Part shown: positions 8,961 to 17,712 of the stretch, piece after piece
How the letters are laid out: the number at the start of each line of letters is the position of its first letter
Position numbering within the stretch: the stretch's first letter is position 1
Origin: Leptospira jelokensis
GTDB taxonomy: Bacteria > Spirochaetota > Leptospiria > Leptospirales > Leptospiraceae
Assembly: GCF_004769635.1 (NCBI RefSeq)
Contig: NZ_RQGH01000011.1
Location: 5,001 to 69,000 of the forward strand
Length of the DNA stretch: 64,000 bases
Direction of reading: 5' to 3'
Notes under the pieces: generated by a model
Database searches by the model: none
The model's input: only the letters and a program-made list of their open reading frames with translations
Told to the model about the DNA's origin: nothing
Position numbers and translations under genes: made by a program

Positions 8961-11849
8961 CTAATATCCTATGATTGTTTCGGCGTTCACTTCTTCCACT
9001 TTCCCAAATGATTTCATCATTTGGCGATTGATCTTTTTGGAATCACCTATCAATGAAATTTGAAACACACCAGAGGCACTTATGTTTTTGGTAAAGTTTA
9101 GAAAATCTTTCCAATTTTTGTTTTGAATGGATTCAAAAACCAAACGATCTAAATCTTCTTTGATGTTTAATCTCTGGGATCGAATGTATTCATCGATTAA
9201 GTACTTGTCTGATTTCGAAATCGTATTTGCTGCATTGATCATAGATAGTTTTGCTTCTTCAAATCGTTTTTCTGAAATGGATTCTAAACGTAGACTTTCC
9301 TTGGAATCTGATAAACAACTTTGTAATTTATCTACTTGGCAAGATAAACTCGCCATCCAGAGGATCGGATCGGTATGCGAGTCAGGGAAATCCAAAAAAA
9401 GATTTGCAGCGTAGGCATTTCCAGTCTGTTCACGCATTGCCATAAAATAAGGAGAAGCCAATCCATCATACAACGCATTGAATAAACCAATGTATGGAAA
9501 AGTATTTTTATCTTTTATGTCTATGGTTGCAAAATAATTTAACTCTGCATGTGGCCTTTTCCGATTGAGTACATAAAAGGTAGTTTCTTTGTTTGGTCTA
9601 AATTTCTTTTTTGAAAGGTTTGTGGGATCAATTGGCTTTATTTTATGGAGGTATTCGTTGAAGATACTATTTTCTAAAGTATCAAAGTTCATGTTCCCAT
9701 AATAAGTGATTTTTGCTTTGTATTTAAGTAAGTCACCTAGTAAGTTGACTGCTTCTGAGGATTTAAAGGATTTTAAATCCTTGGGTGTGGCATAAAAGTA
9801 ACGAAGGTTGTTTTTTCCATACAATGCATACTGGTGCAAAGCTAAATCGAGAGAAAACTCATCTTCTTTATGATTCTCTAATCGAACTATGTAATCACTC
9901 ACTACATTTTCCCAAACTTCTTTGGAGGAGTTAACGGATTTGATCGAATGTTCTAATAATCGGAAAGAAGAAAGGAATTGTTCGTCTTCTCCTTCCATTG
10001 TGATTTCAAGTGTTTCTCCGTTTGTTAAGATAGATAAGGAGCTTCCTAGTAGGTAAAATTTTGTCGATAAGGCATTTGCGGTGTATAAATCAGTTCCTAG
10101 ATGTTTCCAGTAATCGATTGAGATATCTAAGTAAGGGCTGATCCAGGCTCCTTTTTCGATGATCATTTTAAATTTAAATAATGAATTTTCTTTGTTCTTT
10201 TGGTATATAAATTGGTTTCCGTTTGGATAGGTTTTTGAAACAATTTGTTCGAAGTCCGCAAAGCTTGGAGACAATGAATGAGATGGTTCTGTAGAAAATT
10301 CCCTTTTGAATTTTGATTCCTCTTCTTTGCTAAATTCTAATTTTGAAATCAGAGGTTTATCGATAAAAGCATAATTCTCTTTCCCTTGTTTGGTTTCAAT
10401 TGACACTATATTATTGTTCACATAGGTTTTTACAAACTCACTCAGATCGTCTTTTGTGATTTGGTTTAAAGATTCAAATTTTTTTTGTAGGTCTTGGTAA
10501 TTCCAATTTGAGAGAAACATTTCAGACATCTCATGGATTCGGAATCCATTATGATCTTTGTATTTGATATGATTGAGTTTTTCGTTTTTTTGAATGGATT
10601 GGACTTGTTCATCCGTAAAATCTTTTGTTTCAATTTTTTTGAATGCCGCTAAGATTTCTAATTTTGTTTCATCAAGGGATTTGATTTTACTTGGTTCAAT
10701 CCAAATATTGAGGATGAGGTAGTCTTTCCATTCCGTAATCGTGGTGGAAACAGAACTTACTTTCTGACTGTAGTACAAACTTTCATCCAGAAGTCCATTA
10801 TGACCATTGGAAAGTAATAATGATAAAATATTGAGTTCAGATAACAATTTGGGTGAAGTTTTAGGAAGTTTGATTCCGAAGAGATAAATTTTCTTTTTAG
10901 ATGGAACCCAAATCGTATTTTTAGATTCTTGTGGTTTATGTTCAGGGATTTGAAGTTTTGATTTCGTTTCTTTGGATGGCATACTACCAAAGGTTATTTT
11001 GATTTCATCCATCACTTCCTTTGGATTCAAATTTCCAGACATACAAATAGCCATTTTGGAAGGTGCATAGTTCTCTTGGAAAAATTGGTGGATTTTTTTT
11101 AGAGAAGGGTTCTTCAAATCCTCATCTTTTCCAATGGGTGTTTTTACACCATAGGGGTGATTGGGAAACATGATTTCGTGGTATTGTTTGAATAAATTAG
11201 AACGAAAATCCATAACTCGTAAATTTCGTTCTTCAAAAACCGATTCCAGTTCGGTATGGAAGGTTCGGAACACTGGGTCTCGGAATCGTTCCCACTCTAA
11301 TTGAATGAAATTTTTGATTTGGTTTGCGGGAACTGTTGCAACATAGAATGTCCGATCATTGGAAGTGAACGCATTGGAATCTGTGATTCCCATTTTACTT
11401 TGTAATCTCGAAAATTCATTGGGTATGACAAACTGGCTCGCTTCAAACGATAGTTTGTCGATTTGTTCATAAATCTGTTTTCGTTTGCCTTTCTCTTTTG
11501 TTTGGCGATAAGTTTCGTATAAGGATTCAATCTGTTCTAAGTAGGGTTTTTCTTTTGAAAAATCACTGGTTCCTATTTTACTTGTTCCTTTAAACATCAA
11601 ATGTTCTAAATAATGTGCAAGGCCAGTTGCATCCTCTGGATCATCTGCGGAGCCTGCATTGATGAGGATTGAAGTTTGTACTACTGGTTGTTTGGGATTT
11701 ACACTTAAGTAAACGGACAATCCATTTTCTAGATGATACTCTTCAACGGGGAATGGTTCCGAAAAAAGTGAAACCAAGCTGTTGCAGTGGAGTTGCAATA
11801 CTGACAAAGGTAAGATGAAGAGTCGAAATTTACTGAAACGGGAAATCAT
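8961..11849 (-). CDS. M16 family zinc metallopeptidase, predicted lipoprotein
   Basis: 962 residues. Signal peptide FILPLSVLQLHC gives acylation at Cys22. The first M16 domain carries the inverted zinc motif HYLEH at 79-83 (HxxEH), with the downstream glutamate ligand in the ELESVFEERN segment (about 200-209). The second half is a catalytically silent M16-like domain, as in pitrilysin-type bipartite enzymes. A long insertion (about 98-145) follows the zinc motif. Proteins of this build degrade peptides in the envelope; here anchoring by lipid is predicted. It is the first gene of a leftward run with TPR, membrane and DUF4436 proteins. Confidence 0.9.
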   Translation of the reverse strand: MISRFSKFRLFILPLSVLQLHCNSLVSLFSEPFPVEEYHLENGLSVYLSVNPKQPVVQTSILINAGSADDPEDATGLAHYLEHLMFKGTSKIGTSDFSKEKPYLEQIESLYETYRQTKEKGKRKQIYEQIDKLSFEASQFVIPNEFSRLQSKMGITDSNAFTSNDRTFYVATVPANQIKNFIQLEWERFRDPVFRTFHTELESVFEERNLRVMDFRSNLFKQYHEIMFPNHPYGVKTPIGKDEDLKNPSLKKIHQFFQENYAPSKMAICMSGNLNPKEVMDEIKITFGSMPSKETKSKLQIPEHKPQESKNTIWVPSKKKIYLFGIKLPKTSPKLLSELNILSLLLSNGHNGLLDESLYYSQKVSSVSTTITEWKDYLILNIWIEPSKIKSLDETKLEILAAFKKIETKDFTDEQVQSIQKNEKLNHIKYKDHNGFRIHEMSEMFLSNWNYQDLQKKFESLNQITKDDLSEFVKTYVNNNIVSIETKQGKENYAFIDKPLISKLEFSKEEESKFKREFSTEPSHSLSPSFADFEQIVSKTYPNGNQFIYQKNKENSLFKFKMIIEKGAWISPYLDISIDYWKHLGTDLYTANALSTKFYLLGSSLSILTNGETLEITMEGEDEQFLSSFRLLEHSIKSVNSSKEVWENVVSDYIVRLENHKEDEFSLDLALHQYALYGKNNLRYFYATPKDLKSFKSSEAVNLLGDLLKYKAKITYYGNMNFDTLENSIFNEYLHKIKPIDPTNLSKKKFRPNKETTFYVLNRKRPHAELNYFATIDIKDKNTFPYIGLFNALYDGLASPYFMAMREQTGNAYAANLFLDFPDSHTDPILWMASLSCQVDKLQSCLSDSKESLRLESISEKRFEEAKLSMINAANTISKSDKYLIDEYIRSQRLNIKEDLDRLVFESIQNKNWKDFLNFTKNISASGVFQISLIGDSKKINRQMMKSFGKVEEVNAETIIGY

Positions 11850-11951
11850 TTAGATATCAAAAATCTTCCCGCCGTTGATTTTCTTGCAAGAAAAAACTAG
11901 TGATTGACCATTTAACATATCGTTTATTTTAAATGCTGTTAGGGGAAAAAT

Positions 11952-12473
11952 ATGAGTTATGACGAAAATCTGAAAGGATTAAAAGGTTGGTTGGTTTTGG
12001 TAGGGATTGGGCTTGTCATTTTTCCGATCCGTTTGGGATACCTTTCTGGTCCTTTGTTTTATAATATGTTCACAGATGGAAGTTTTGAGTATTTGACAAC
12101 ACCTGGAACTGAATCATACCACCCTCTATGGAAACCACTTTTGTTTTTTGAAGCATCCTATAATGCGCTTCTATTGATCGCAAGTTTAGTGTTGTTGTTT
12201 TTGTTTGTGTCGAAACATTATTTATTTCCAAAAGGATACGCTTTGTTTTTGTTTTTACCAGTGGTGATTTTACCTTTGGACCTTTGGCTTGCATCACTCA
12301 TTCCAATGGGAGATGATCCATTGGACCCTTCTACGCTTAAGGAAATGGTTCGTTCTGTGGTAGCCGCTTTGATATGGATTCCTTATATGTTCCTTTCCAA
12401 ACGTGTGAAAGCCACATTCGTGGAAGGTAAATCGCAAACAGGTTCGATGGATTCAGAGCAAACCACAAACTAA
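11952..12473 (+). CDS. DUF2569 family membrane protein
   Basis: 173 residues. AGGGGAAAAAT lies directly before the ATG. The opening LKGLKGWLVLVGIGLVI and four membrane segments with a loop of about 40 residues after the first fit the DUF2569 family (E. coli YdgK-like), inner-membrane proteins of unknown role. The C-terminal tail is short and polar. Convergent with the next gene across a hairpin. Confidence 0.8.
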   Translation: MSYDENLKGLKGWLVLVGIGLVIFPIRLGYLSGPLFYNMFTDGSFEYLTTPGTESYHPLWKPLLFFEASYNALLLIASLVLLFLFVSKHYLFPKGYALFLFLPVVILPLDLWLASLIPMGDDPLDPSTLKEMVRSVVAALIWIPYMFLSKRVKATFVEGKSQTGSMDSEQTTN

Positions 12474-12495
12474 ATCAGTTTCTGTATCACAATTT

Positions 12496-12528
12496 ACACT
12501 CCATCCTTTTTCATTTAAGGATGAGTGT
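12496..12528. terminator. Terminator-like hairpin between convergent genes
   Basis: ACACT and CATCCTT (12496-12508, with one unpaired C) pair with AAGGATG and AGTGT (12517-12528), giving a 12-pair stem around an 8-base loop. It overlaps the last codons of the minus-strand gene ending at 12515. Only a short T-rich stretch follows, so strength is uncertain. Confidence 0.45.
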
Positions 12529-13327
12529 GGACGTTTTCTTCGGAAAAAATAGCGAACAAGCATGTAGGGATTACGACAAATGCATTGATCCCTCCATGTA
12601 GATAGTGCATTATGATTTGCAAGTTATTGTGGTCTACATCAAACAAAGAAAATTCTTTTCCAACTGCGATGCAAAGTGAAAAGAGAATGGAAAAAAAATG
12701 AATCCATAAAAAGAATTTTGAGATACTCCGCTTCGGTTTTAAAACTTTTAAAATATAAAGTGCAATAACTGGGAAAAGGACCATATACCCAATCACACCA
12801 ATTTTTTTAAAGGGTCCGGATTGATCGATTCCAATCGCTATCACAAGGAATAAACTTAAAACAAGTCCCACAAAGACGGTAAGAATTTGCAATTTACTAT
12901 TTTTGATCGCAAGAGAACAGATCCCTGATAAAAATAACCATCCTATAAAACAACCATGAATGCTTGCGTAAAAACTCCAGGTTTTGTTGTAACCTAATAA
13001 GTATAAATCATTTGTGCCACATACAAACCATGTTGCTGAAACCAAACTAAATAGAAATGGAACGAGTCCTAACCAGTGTTTGTTTCGTAAAATATCTTTT
13101 TTATGGATTTTGAAATAGAGAAAGAATCCAAAGCTAGAATAGAATAACCATAAAACGGAAACTTGTGGCAATATTCCCCAAACGGAAAGGAAAACGGAAA
13201 CAATGGCAGGGTAATAGATTTGTTTGTATATTTTTGAGTTTTTTAAAAAGAAATAATTGCTTACGTAAGGAGAAATCGTATAACCAAAACAAAGAACGAT
13301 GGATAGATAGTCGATTGTTCCTAACAT
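12515..13327 (-). CDS. Multi-pass membrane protein, unknown function
   Basis: 270 residues from the ATG at 13327, which has GGGAG six bases upstream; an in-frame ATG at 13363 would add 12 residues and overlap the divergent gene. About eight hydrophobic segments cover nearly the whole chain. A segment SIHGCFIGWLFLSGICSLAIK lies in the middle and HYLHGGINAFVVIPTCLFAI near the end, so conserved-looking histidines sit in membrane helices. The arrangement recalls YndJ-like proteins, but I cannot confirm this. Divergent from the gene at 13339. Confidence 0.7.
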   Translation of the reverse strand: MLGTIDYLSIVLCFGYTISPYVSNYFFLKNSKIYKQIYYPAIVSVFLSVWGILPQVSVLWLFYSSFGFFLYFKIHKKDILRNKHWLGLVPFLFSLVSATWFVCGTNDLYLLGYNKTWSFYASIHGCFIGWLFLSGICSLAIKNSKLQILTVFVGLVLSLFLVIAIGIDQSGPFKKIGVIGYMVLFPVIALYILKVLKPKRSISKFFLWIHFFSILFSLCIAVGKEFSLFDVDHNNLQIIMHYLHGGINAFVVIPTCLFAIFSEENVHTHP

Positions 13328-13338
13328 ATGTTCTCCCA

Positions 13339-14055
13339 ATGGACAAAAATCCGATTCAAACACAAGAAATATTTAGTTTCCATTCTTTCGGTCTGCCATT
13401 TTATCAAATCCCTTTTTATTTGTTTGGAAAACGAAGGTATAATAAAATAAAAGGGTTAGTCCACTCCGAATTTTTAATTCCTATGTCACTTGGATTGCCT
13501 TTGTTTTCCTGGAAACGTTACAAGATTTCCGGATTGGTTTTATTTGCTCTTTGGCAAACAGAAGAAGACTTAAATCAATTTCTATTGTCAAAAGAATCGA
13601 AATGGATGCAATGGGGATGGCACGTACGTTTACGAATGATTAGACGGTGGGGGAAAATCCAAGAACTTGCGGAAGCAACTGTGTTTGGACGTAATTCAAA
13701 TCCCGATCAAACAACAGTATCAATCACACTTGCGCGATTGAAACTAACTGAACTCCTTAGGTTCACGAAATGGGGAAAACCTGTGGAATCCCAAATACAA
13801 AACCATCCAGGAAAACAAATGGCATTGGCTGCCTTTCGTCCTCCCAGGCATTTTTTGACCTTCAGCATATGGAAAACAGAAGCTGACATTGAGCAAATGG
13901 TGAATGGAAACGATCCTATAAGAGACGGGATAAAACACAGAGATGCCATGGCAGAACGGAAGAGAAAGGATTTTCACTTTGAGTTTACGACACTTCGATT
14001 CGAAATGTTAGGTGGTAATGGATTGGAACTGGGTATCAATTCAAAATCTGTTTAG
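13339..14055 (+). CDS. CrtA (spheroidene monooxygenase)-like protein
   Basis: 238 residues from the ATG at 13339; longer frames upstream run into the divergent gene and are unlikely. The first half has WKRYKISGLVLFALWQTEEDLNQFL-type strands. The second has VSITLARLKLTELLRF, then LAAFRPPRHFLTFSIWKTEADIEQMV and HRDAMAERKRKDFHFEFTTLRFEML. This duplicated alpha/beta pattern, with a conserved W-x-T/S and a final F-x-R-F strand, resembles the CrtA and DUF3291 families (dimeric alpha-beta barrel oxygenases). No carotenoid genes are next to it, so the substrate is open. No strong ribosome site is visible. Confidence 0.65.
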   Translation: MDKNPIQTQEIFSFHSFGLPFYQIPFYLFGKRRYNKIKGLVHSEFLIPMSLGLPLFSWKRYKISGLVLFALWQTEEDLNQFLLSKESKWMQWGWHVRLRMIRRWGKIQELAEATVFGRNSNPDQTTVSITLARLKLTELLRFTKWGKPVESQIQNHPGKQMALAAFRPPRHFLTFSIWKTEADIEQMVNGNDPIRDGIKHRDAMAERKRKDFHFEFTTLRFEMLGGNGLELGINSKSV

Positions 14056-14099
14056 AAATTTCAAGGATGGTTCAACTCATTTCAACTAAATGGTTTTCT

Positions 14100-14876
14100 T
14101 TATGGGCCATCGGAAACACAACGAACATAATCAAATGAGGATTTTGTTTGGCTTGAAATGGCAAGACCTGTACAGTAATTGATAAACCAACCATCTGTTA
14201 AACTAAAGGCACTGCCTGTCCAATAACGACAAACTTTTGAAGCATCGTAAGGGAATAAATCTGTATTAATTTTAAATCCACTAGAACTGCAACTACTTCC
14301 GTTATCATCGGAAATTGTAGTAGGACTGTTGGCACAAAATAAAGTAAGTTTCATTTCATTTTTTGTAGCAGGTCGCCATGATCTTCCAGCAAGTGTTAGA
14401 CCATTACAGTAAGACCAAATCCCACTTGTTCCAAGACCGTTCAGTTGAAGGGTACCAGGGTCATTACAAGAATTATCGTTAGCACTACAAAAGCGAAGCG
14501 TACTTGGAATTGCAGGTGAACATGTATTTGATGAATTTTCCCAAATTTGACCTGATGCACATTTAGCAAAAAAAAGATTTGTAGACGAATACACTTGGCT
14601 TCCAAATGTTCCTGCATTTCCTTGAAATCGAATTGTTCCGTCATTCATATCCGTAAAATTTCCCCAAGGATAGATCACTTGAATCCCTACCGAGACGCTC
14701 CCTCGAGACCGTTCGGATTCTACCAATATGAAAGGGGTCACAAATTGTGTAACCAATGACTTTTCTTTGGTCTCAGTTGATTGGAAAATATGGTAATACA
14801 AAGGGGAACAATGGTAGAACATTAGAAGCAAACTGGTAAATACGATTCGAATTTTTTTGTGCATACTTGCTAACAT
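14100..14876 (-). CDS. Lipoprotein with DUF1566 (Lcl-type) C-terminal domain
   Basis: 258 residues from the ATG at 14876, which has GGATC nine bases upstream; ATG at 14864 is an alternative. The signal peptide ends LLLMFYHC. The C-terminal half has the features of DUF1566/Lcl domains: a Cys- and Trp-rich lectin-like fold with GRSWRPATKNEM, RYWTGS and the closing YVRCVSDGP. Such domains occur in exported proteins that bind glycans or other surfaces. The middle part is rich in Ser, Asn and Cys. Likely surface-exposed; convergent with the CrtA-like gene. Confidence 0.7.
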   Translation of the reverse strand: MLASMHKKIRIVFTSLLLMFYHCSPLYYHIFQSTETKEKSLVTQFVTPFILVESERSRGSVSVGIQVIYPWGNFTDMNDGTIRFQGNAGTFGSQVYSSTNLFFAKCASGQIWENSSNTCSPAIPSTLRFCSANDNSCNDPGTLQLNGLGTSGIWSYCNGLTLAGRSWRPATKNEMKLTLFCANSPTTISDDNGSSCSSSGFKINTDLFPYDASKVCRYWTGSAFSLTDGWFINYCTGLAISSQTKSSFDYVRCVSDGP

Positions 14877-14992
14877 TGATGGATCCAATCCAAAATTTGA
14901 ATTTCTGAATTCCAGTCGATTGTTACCGATGGAAATCCTCGTACCCATATTCTATATCACTGAATTCCGAGAATCATAATTTGATTTGTAGC

Positions 14993-15015
14993 ACCTCCTT
15001 AAACAGGGGGTTTTT
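14993..15015 (+). terminator. Orphan terminator-like hairpin in a divergent spacer
   Basis: ACCTCCT (14993-14999) pairs with AGGGGGT (15005-15011, one G-U pair) around a 5-base loop, followed by a run of T to 15015. On the plus strand this has the form of an intrinsic terminator, yet it lies upstream of the gene at 15138 and between two divergent genes. It may end a short leader or small RNA. Confidence 0.35.
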
Positions 15016-15137
15016 GTTCGAAAGCCATTGGAATCAAATTTTGCTTAGAAAAGATAATTTAAAAATAAAATTAATTTACTTGTTAAGGATTCACATGTAT
15101 TTCAGTTCTATATTTGCATTTATTTCAGATTTAGGAA

Positions 15138-15725
15138 TTGATTTTGAATTTTAAAGTTTTAGTTTCCATTCTACTATTTTCAGTTTTGATTCAGCCCATA
15201 AGTGCCACAAATATCCTGTTGCGAAATGGGGAAACTATCAAAGGTAAGGTGGTAAGCCAAGATGACCTAACCATACAAATAGTTCCAGATGGCGGTAGTC
15301 CCAAATATTTAAAAAAATCAGAAGTGCTAAAAGTCGTTTATAAAGAAGTGTCTGAAATGGAATTGAAAAACATTCGATTGGAGGAAGAAAAGAAAATTAG
15401 ATCTGCTAACAAACAGTCACCTTCAAAGGAAAATGAGAAATTTGCCAATACATCCGAAAAGAATCTCCAAACAATTACTTTAAATCTAAATCAAACTCAA
15501 ATTTGTGAACCATATTCGATGAATTCCCAATGGTATTGGTTGTATGGAAATTTTAGAATGACCACAGAAGAAGATTGGAACCAAATCTTACCAAAAGATG
15601 GACGATCCGTAAAAATGAAGCAAACTTCAACTTGGAAAGATACACTCATCACCATTTTCATAGGATCTTTAACCTCTATAACACGACGGACTACACTTGT
15701 TGAGGTTTGTGATTCAATGAATTAA
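15138..15725 (+). CDS. Exported protein with Bor-like C-terminus, unknown function
   Basis: 195 residues from a TTG with TTAGGA just upstream. The signal peptide runs to about residue 23 (LLFSVLIQPISA). A short strand-rich domain (NILLRNGETIKGKVVSQDD) follows, as in proteins that open with an Sm-like or PEGA-like fold. Then comes a charged linker of about 45 residues and a C-terminal domain ending STWKDTLITIFIGSLTSITR ... VEVC. That ending recalls the Bor/Iss family pattern (hydrophobic Gly-rich hairpin then V-x-C), known from lambda Bor surface lipoproteins. Similarity is weak, and a surface role is inferred. Confidence 0.6.
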   Translation: MILNFKVLVSILLFSVLIQPISATNILLRNGETIKGKVVSQDDLTIQIVPDGGSPKYLKKSEVLKVVYKEVSEMELKNIRLEEEKKIRSANKQSPSKENEKFANTSEKNLQTITLNLNQTQICEPYSMNSQWYWLYGNFRMTTEEDWNQILPKDGRSVKMKQTSTWKDTLITIFIGSLTSITRRTTLVEVCDSMN

Positions 15726-15750
15726 TTGAGTCGGCAAAATTTCAAAGGAA

Positions 15751-15793
15751 CATTTGGGAACAAAAACAAATGGCTTGTTTCTGTTCCCAAATG
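15751..15793. terminator. Long bidirectional terminator hairpin
   Basis: CATTTGGGAACA (15751-15762) pairs with TGTTCCCAAATG (15782-15793). After one mismatch, AAACAA pairs with TTGTTT around the loop ATGGC, giving about 18 pairs. It lies between the convergent stops at 15725 and 15799. Confidence 0.65.
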
Positions 15794-15798
15794 ATTGA

Positions 15799-16338
15799 TT
15801 ATTTCTTTTTATACTCTAACAGAACCACCTTCGACTTGTATTCCTTGGATCGGACGAATTTAAGTTGCTGATCCGATTGAATGGAATCAAATAAGGGCAC
15901 GCCTTTGGCTATGACCATAGGATTTACTTTAACGAACAAACGATCAATTTCGTGATGTTCCCAAAGCAATCCAGCAAGTTTTCCACCACCACACAAATAA
16001 ATATTCCCTTTGTTTTTCTCTTCGCGTAACAGTTGCAAGGTAGACTTTATTTCCGTTGTCCGGAGGATATTGATGTTTTCTCCGAAATGGTTTTTTACCA
16101 AATGGTCACTGACTAAATAGTGGTCCATCCATGGGTATGCTTTTTCCCCAGGGGTCAGACCAAAATTGAATCCATATTCGTATGTTTTTTTGCCCATCAG
16201 AACATCCGAATATTGGAGTAAATCGTTTTTATATTCAGTTGCATGGTCGCCTTCAGATAAAAACAATGATGTGTTTGTGGAATGGCTATCAATATAACCA
16301 TTGATGGAAGTGGCTACGTAATAATGTATCTCTCTCAT
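15799..16338 (-). CDS. Dihydrofolate reductase-like (RibD C-terminal) family protein
   Basis: 179 residues. The opening REIHYYVATSINGYIDS, the central DVLMGKKTYEYG and the glycine-rich GNIYLCGGGKLAGLLWEH are hallmarks of the RibD C-terminal/YyaP family of pyridine-nucleotide-dependent reductases. A conserved family ending of VVLLEYK is also present. TAGGTGATTT lies before the ATG. The substrate in these stand-alone proteins is usually unknown; it is not a folate-pathway DHFR. Cytoplasmic. Confidence 0.85.
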   Translation of the reverse strand: MREIHYYVATSINGYIDSHSTNTSLFLSEGDHATEYKNDLLQYSDVLMGKKTYEYGFNFGLTPGEKAYPWMDHYLVSDHLVKNHFGENINILRTTEIKSTLQLLREEKNKGNIYLCGGGKLAGLLWEHHEIDRLFVKVNPMVIAKGVPLFDSIQSDQQLKFVRSKEYKSKVVLLEYKKK

Positions 16339-16552
16339 AAATCACCTAATCAGATTTAGAAATTGTTCGTTGGAAAGTGTGAAATAACACTTTGTTTGGA
16401 TTGTAGGTGGGTTAGGAGCGAGTTATTACCATTGTCATTCGTCAGAAAGAACTTTCTTCTGTCTGCCTCATCTGCTGTTTTTCATGATAAGGAAAATAAG
16501 GATTTTGTAAATTCTTTTTTATCAATGATTGCATACGAATCAATCTTATATT

Positions 16553-16933
16553 TTAGTTTGAAGAGTTTGTCTTTGCCGGTGGGCAACAGATAGCTACTAA
16601 TTCCTCAAGGTGATTTAAAATGAATTTAAATTTTTGAATCGCGGCACTTGGATTGAGTTGGTAGTAAACATGTTTCCCGGATTTTTCTCTATGAAGGATT
16701 CCTACTTCTTGTAACAAGGAAAGGTGCCTTGAAATCACCGAACGATCGAAATGTAAATGTTTGGAAAGTTCCGATACGTCTGCACGACCATACCGTAATA
16801 CTTGTTTTAATACTTCTATGCGACTTGGTTCAGACAAAGCCGTCAAAAATTTTGAATCTAAAACAGAATCTAAGGCTTCGATAGCGGATTCTCTTTTTTT
16901 TTCTGATGGTGTACGTGATTTTGCCACAATCAT
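16553..16933 (-). CDS. ArsR/SmtB family transcriptional regulator
   Basis: 126 residues. The winged helix lies at about residues 25-105: ALSEPSRIEVLKQVLR, then the recognition helix region DRSVISRHLSLLQEVGILHREKSGKHVYYQL. The tail carries a vicinal cysteine pair (AICCPP) that could bind a metal or metalloid or act as a thiol switch, as in many ArsR proteins. It is divergent from the membrane-protein gene at 17054. A 38-base imperfect palindrome lies between them and overlaps a promoter, so repression of that gene is likely. Confidence 0.9.
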   Translation of the reverse strand: MIVAKSRTPSEKKRESAIEALDSVLDSKFLTALSEPSRIEVLKQVLRYGRADVSELSKHLHFDRSVISRHLSLLQEVGILHREKSGKHVYYQLNPSAAIQKFKFILNHLEELVAICCPPAKTNSSN

Positions 16934-16946
16934 TCTAATCTAGAAT
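16932..16946. promoter_or_regulatory. Small inverted repeat at the ArsR gene start
   Basis: ATTCTA (16932-16937), ATC, TAGAAT (16941-16946) forms a perfect 6+6 inverted repeat covering the start codon of the ArsR gene. It could be a site for autoregulation, but its sequence differs from the large palindrome nearby. Confidence 0.3.
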
Positions 16947-16981
16947 TATGCGAGTAAGGGTCTAGTCTTTTTCCTTTTAGA

Positions 16982-17011
16982 TTGACAATCTGTGTTTACA
17001 TCAACTATGTG
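16982..17011 (+). promoter_or_regulatory. Sigma70-type promoter of the ArsR-controlled membrane gene
   Basis: A consensus -35 box TTGACA at 16982-16987 and a -10-like TATGTG at 17006-17011 are separated by 18 bases. The -10 lies inside the left arm of the palindrome, so a bound repressor would block polymerase. Confidence 0.55.
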
Positions 17012-17043
17012 TATATGTGCACAAAGGTGCATACATACACATA
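17006..17043. promoter_or_regulatory. ArsR-type operator palindrome
   Basis: Arms 17006-17022 (TATGTGTATATGTGCAC) and 17027-17043 match as an inverted repeat at 15 of 17 positions around an AAAG spacer. The site spans the -10 box and the likely start point, and ends just before the ribosome site AGGAG. It is the natural candidate for binding by the adjacent ArsR regulator. Confidence 0.6.
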
Positions 17044-17053
17044 GGAGCGGATT

Positions 17054-17644
17054 ATGGAATTAAGAGACTTAAGTTTAGTATTTTTGGTAATGTTTGCAGG
17101 CCTTGCTTTTTTTGATGGTATAATATTACACTTGTGGAAGTTTAAACTCTACAAATACAATGATACCATTTATGAACACAAATTGCATACATATAGAGCA
17201 ATTCTTTTCCCTATAGTGCTCGTTGGATTGTTTCTTTTGGATTTGTCGGGAATTCTATATTTACTAATCCTTTGCGTTGTATCTATTGATTTGTTGATCC
17301 AAGTTTTTGATATGTGGGAAGAAAAAGATGCCCGTAGTCGATTTGGTGGACTTAGTTCAGTTGAATATATCTTACATGTAACACTAACGTCTCTTCATTC
17401 ATCAATGTTATTGCTGTATATACTTTCCAAACCTCTGAATTCAATGTCTTTTCAAATTATGGAAATCAGTATGACCAATGGGATTCAACATTTTGTTGCC
17501 ACTAACATTCTGCCTGGTGCGATTCTTGTCGCAATCTTACATATCGTTTTATGCCACCCATATTTTCGAGAGCCAAATGTTTCCACAATGCTCAATACGA
17601 TAGAAAGTAGTTCTGAATTGATGCTAAATGAGAATCCCAATTGA
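17054..17644 (+). CDS. Membrane protein under ArsR-type control, unknown function
   Basis: 196 residues with AGGAG seven bases before the ATG. About five membrane segments. Several histidines lie in or next to them (GIILHLWKF, YEHKLHTYRA, LHVTLTSLHSSML, GIQHFV, LHIVLCHPYF), which could bind a metal or haem. I do not recognise the family. The divergent ArsR gene and the operator suggest that it responds to a metal, metalloid or redox signal; a transport or resistance role is inference only. Confidence 0.75.
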   Translation: MELRDLSLVFLVMFAGLAFFDGIILHLWKFKLYKYNDTIYEHKLHTYRAILFPIVLVGLFLLDLSGILYLLILCVVSIDLLIQVFDMWEEKDARSRFGGLSSVEYILHVTLTSLHSSMLLLYILSKPLNSMSFQIMEISMTNGIQHFVATNILPGAILVAILHIVLCHPYFREPNVSTMLNTIESSSELMLNENPN

Positions 17645-17712
17645 TACATTGTTGACAAGGAAACAAAATTTTGCGATACTACGGATTCGTTTCCGATTTT
17701 GATTTAGAGTTT

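Noticed and set aside
16363..16593. 76-codon plus-strand open frame
   Set aside because: No ribosome site or family, and it overlaps the end of the ArsR gene; most likely non-coding.
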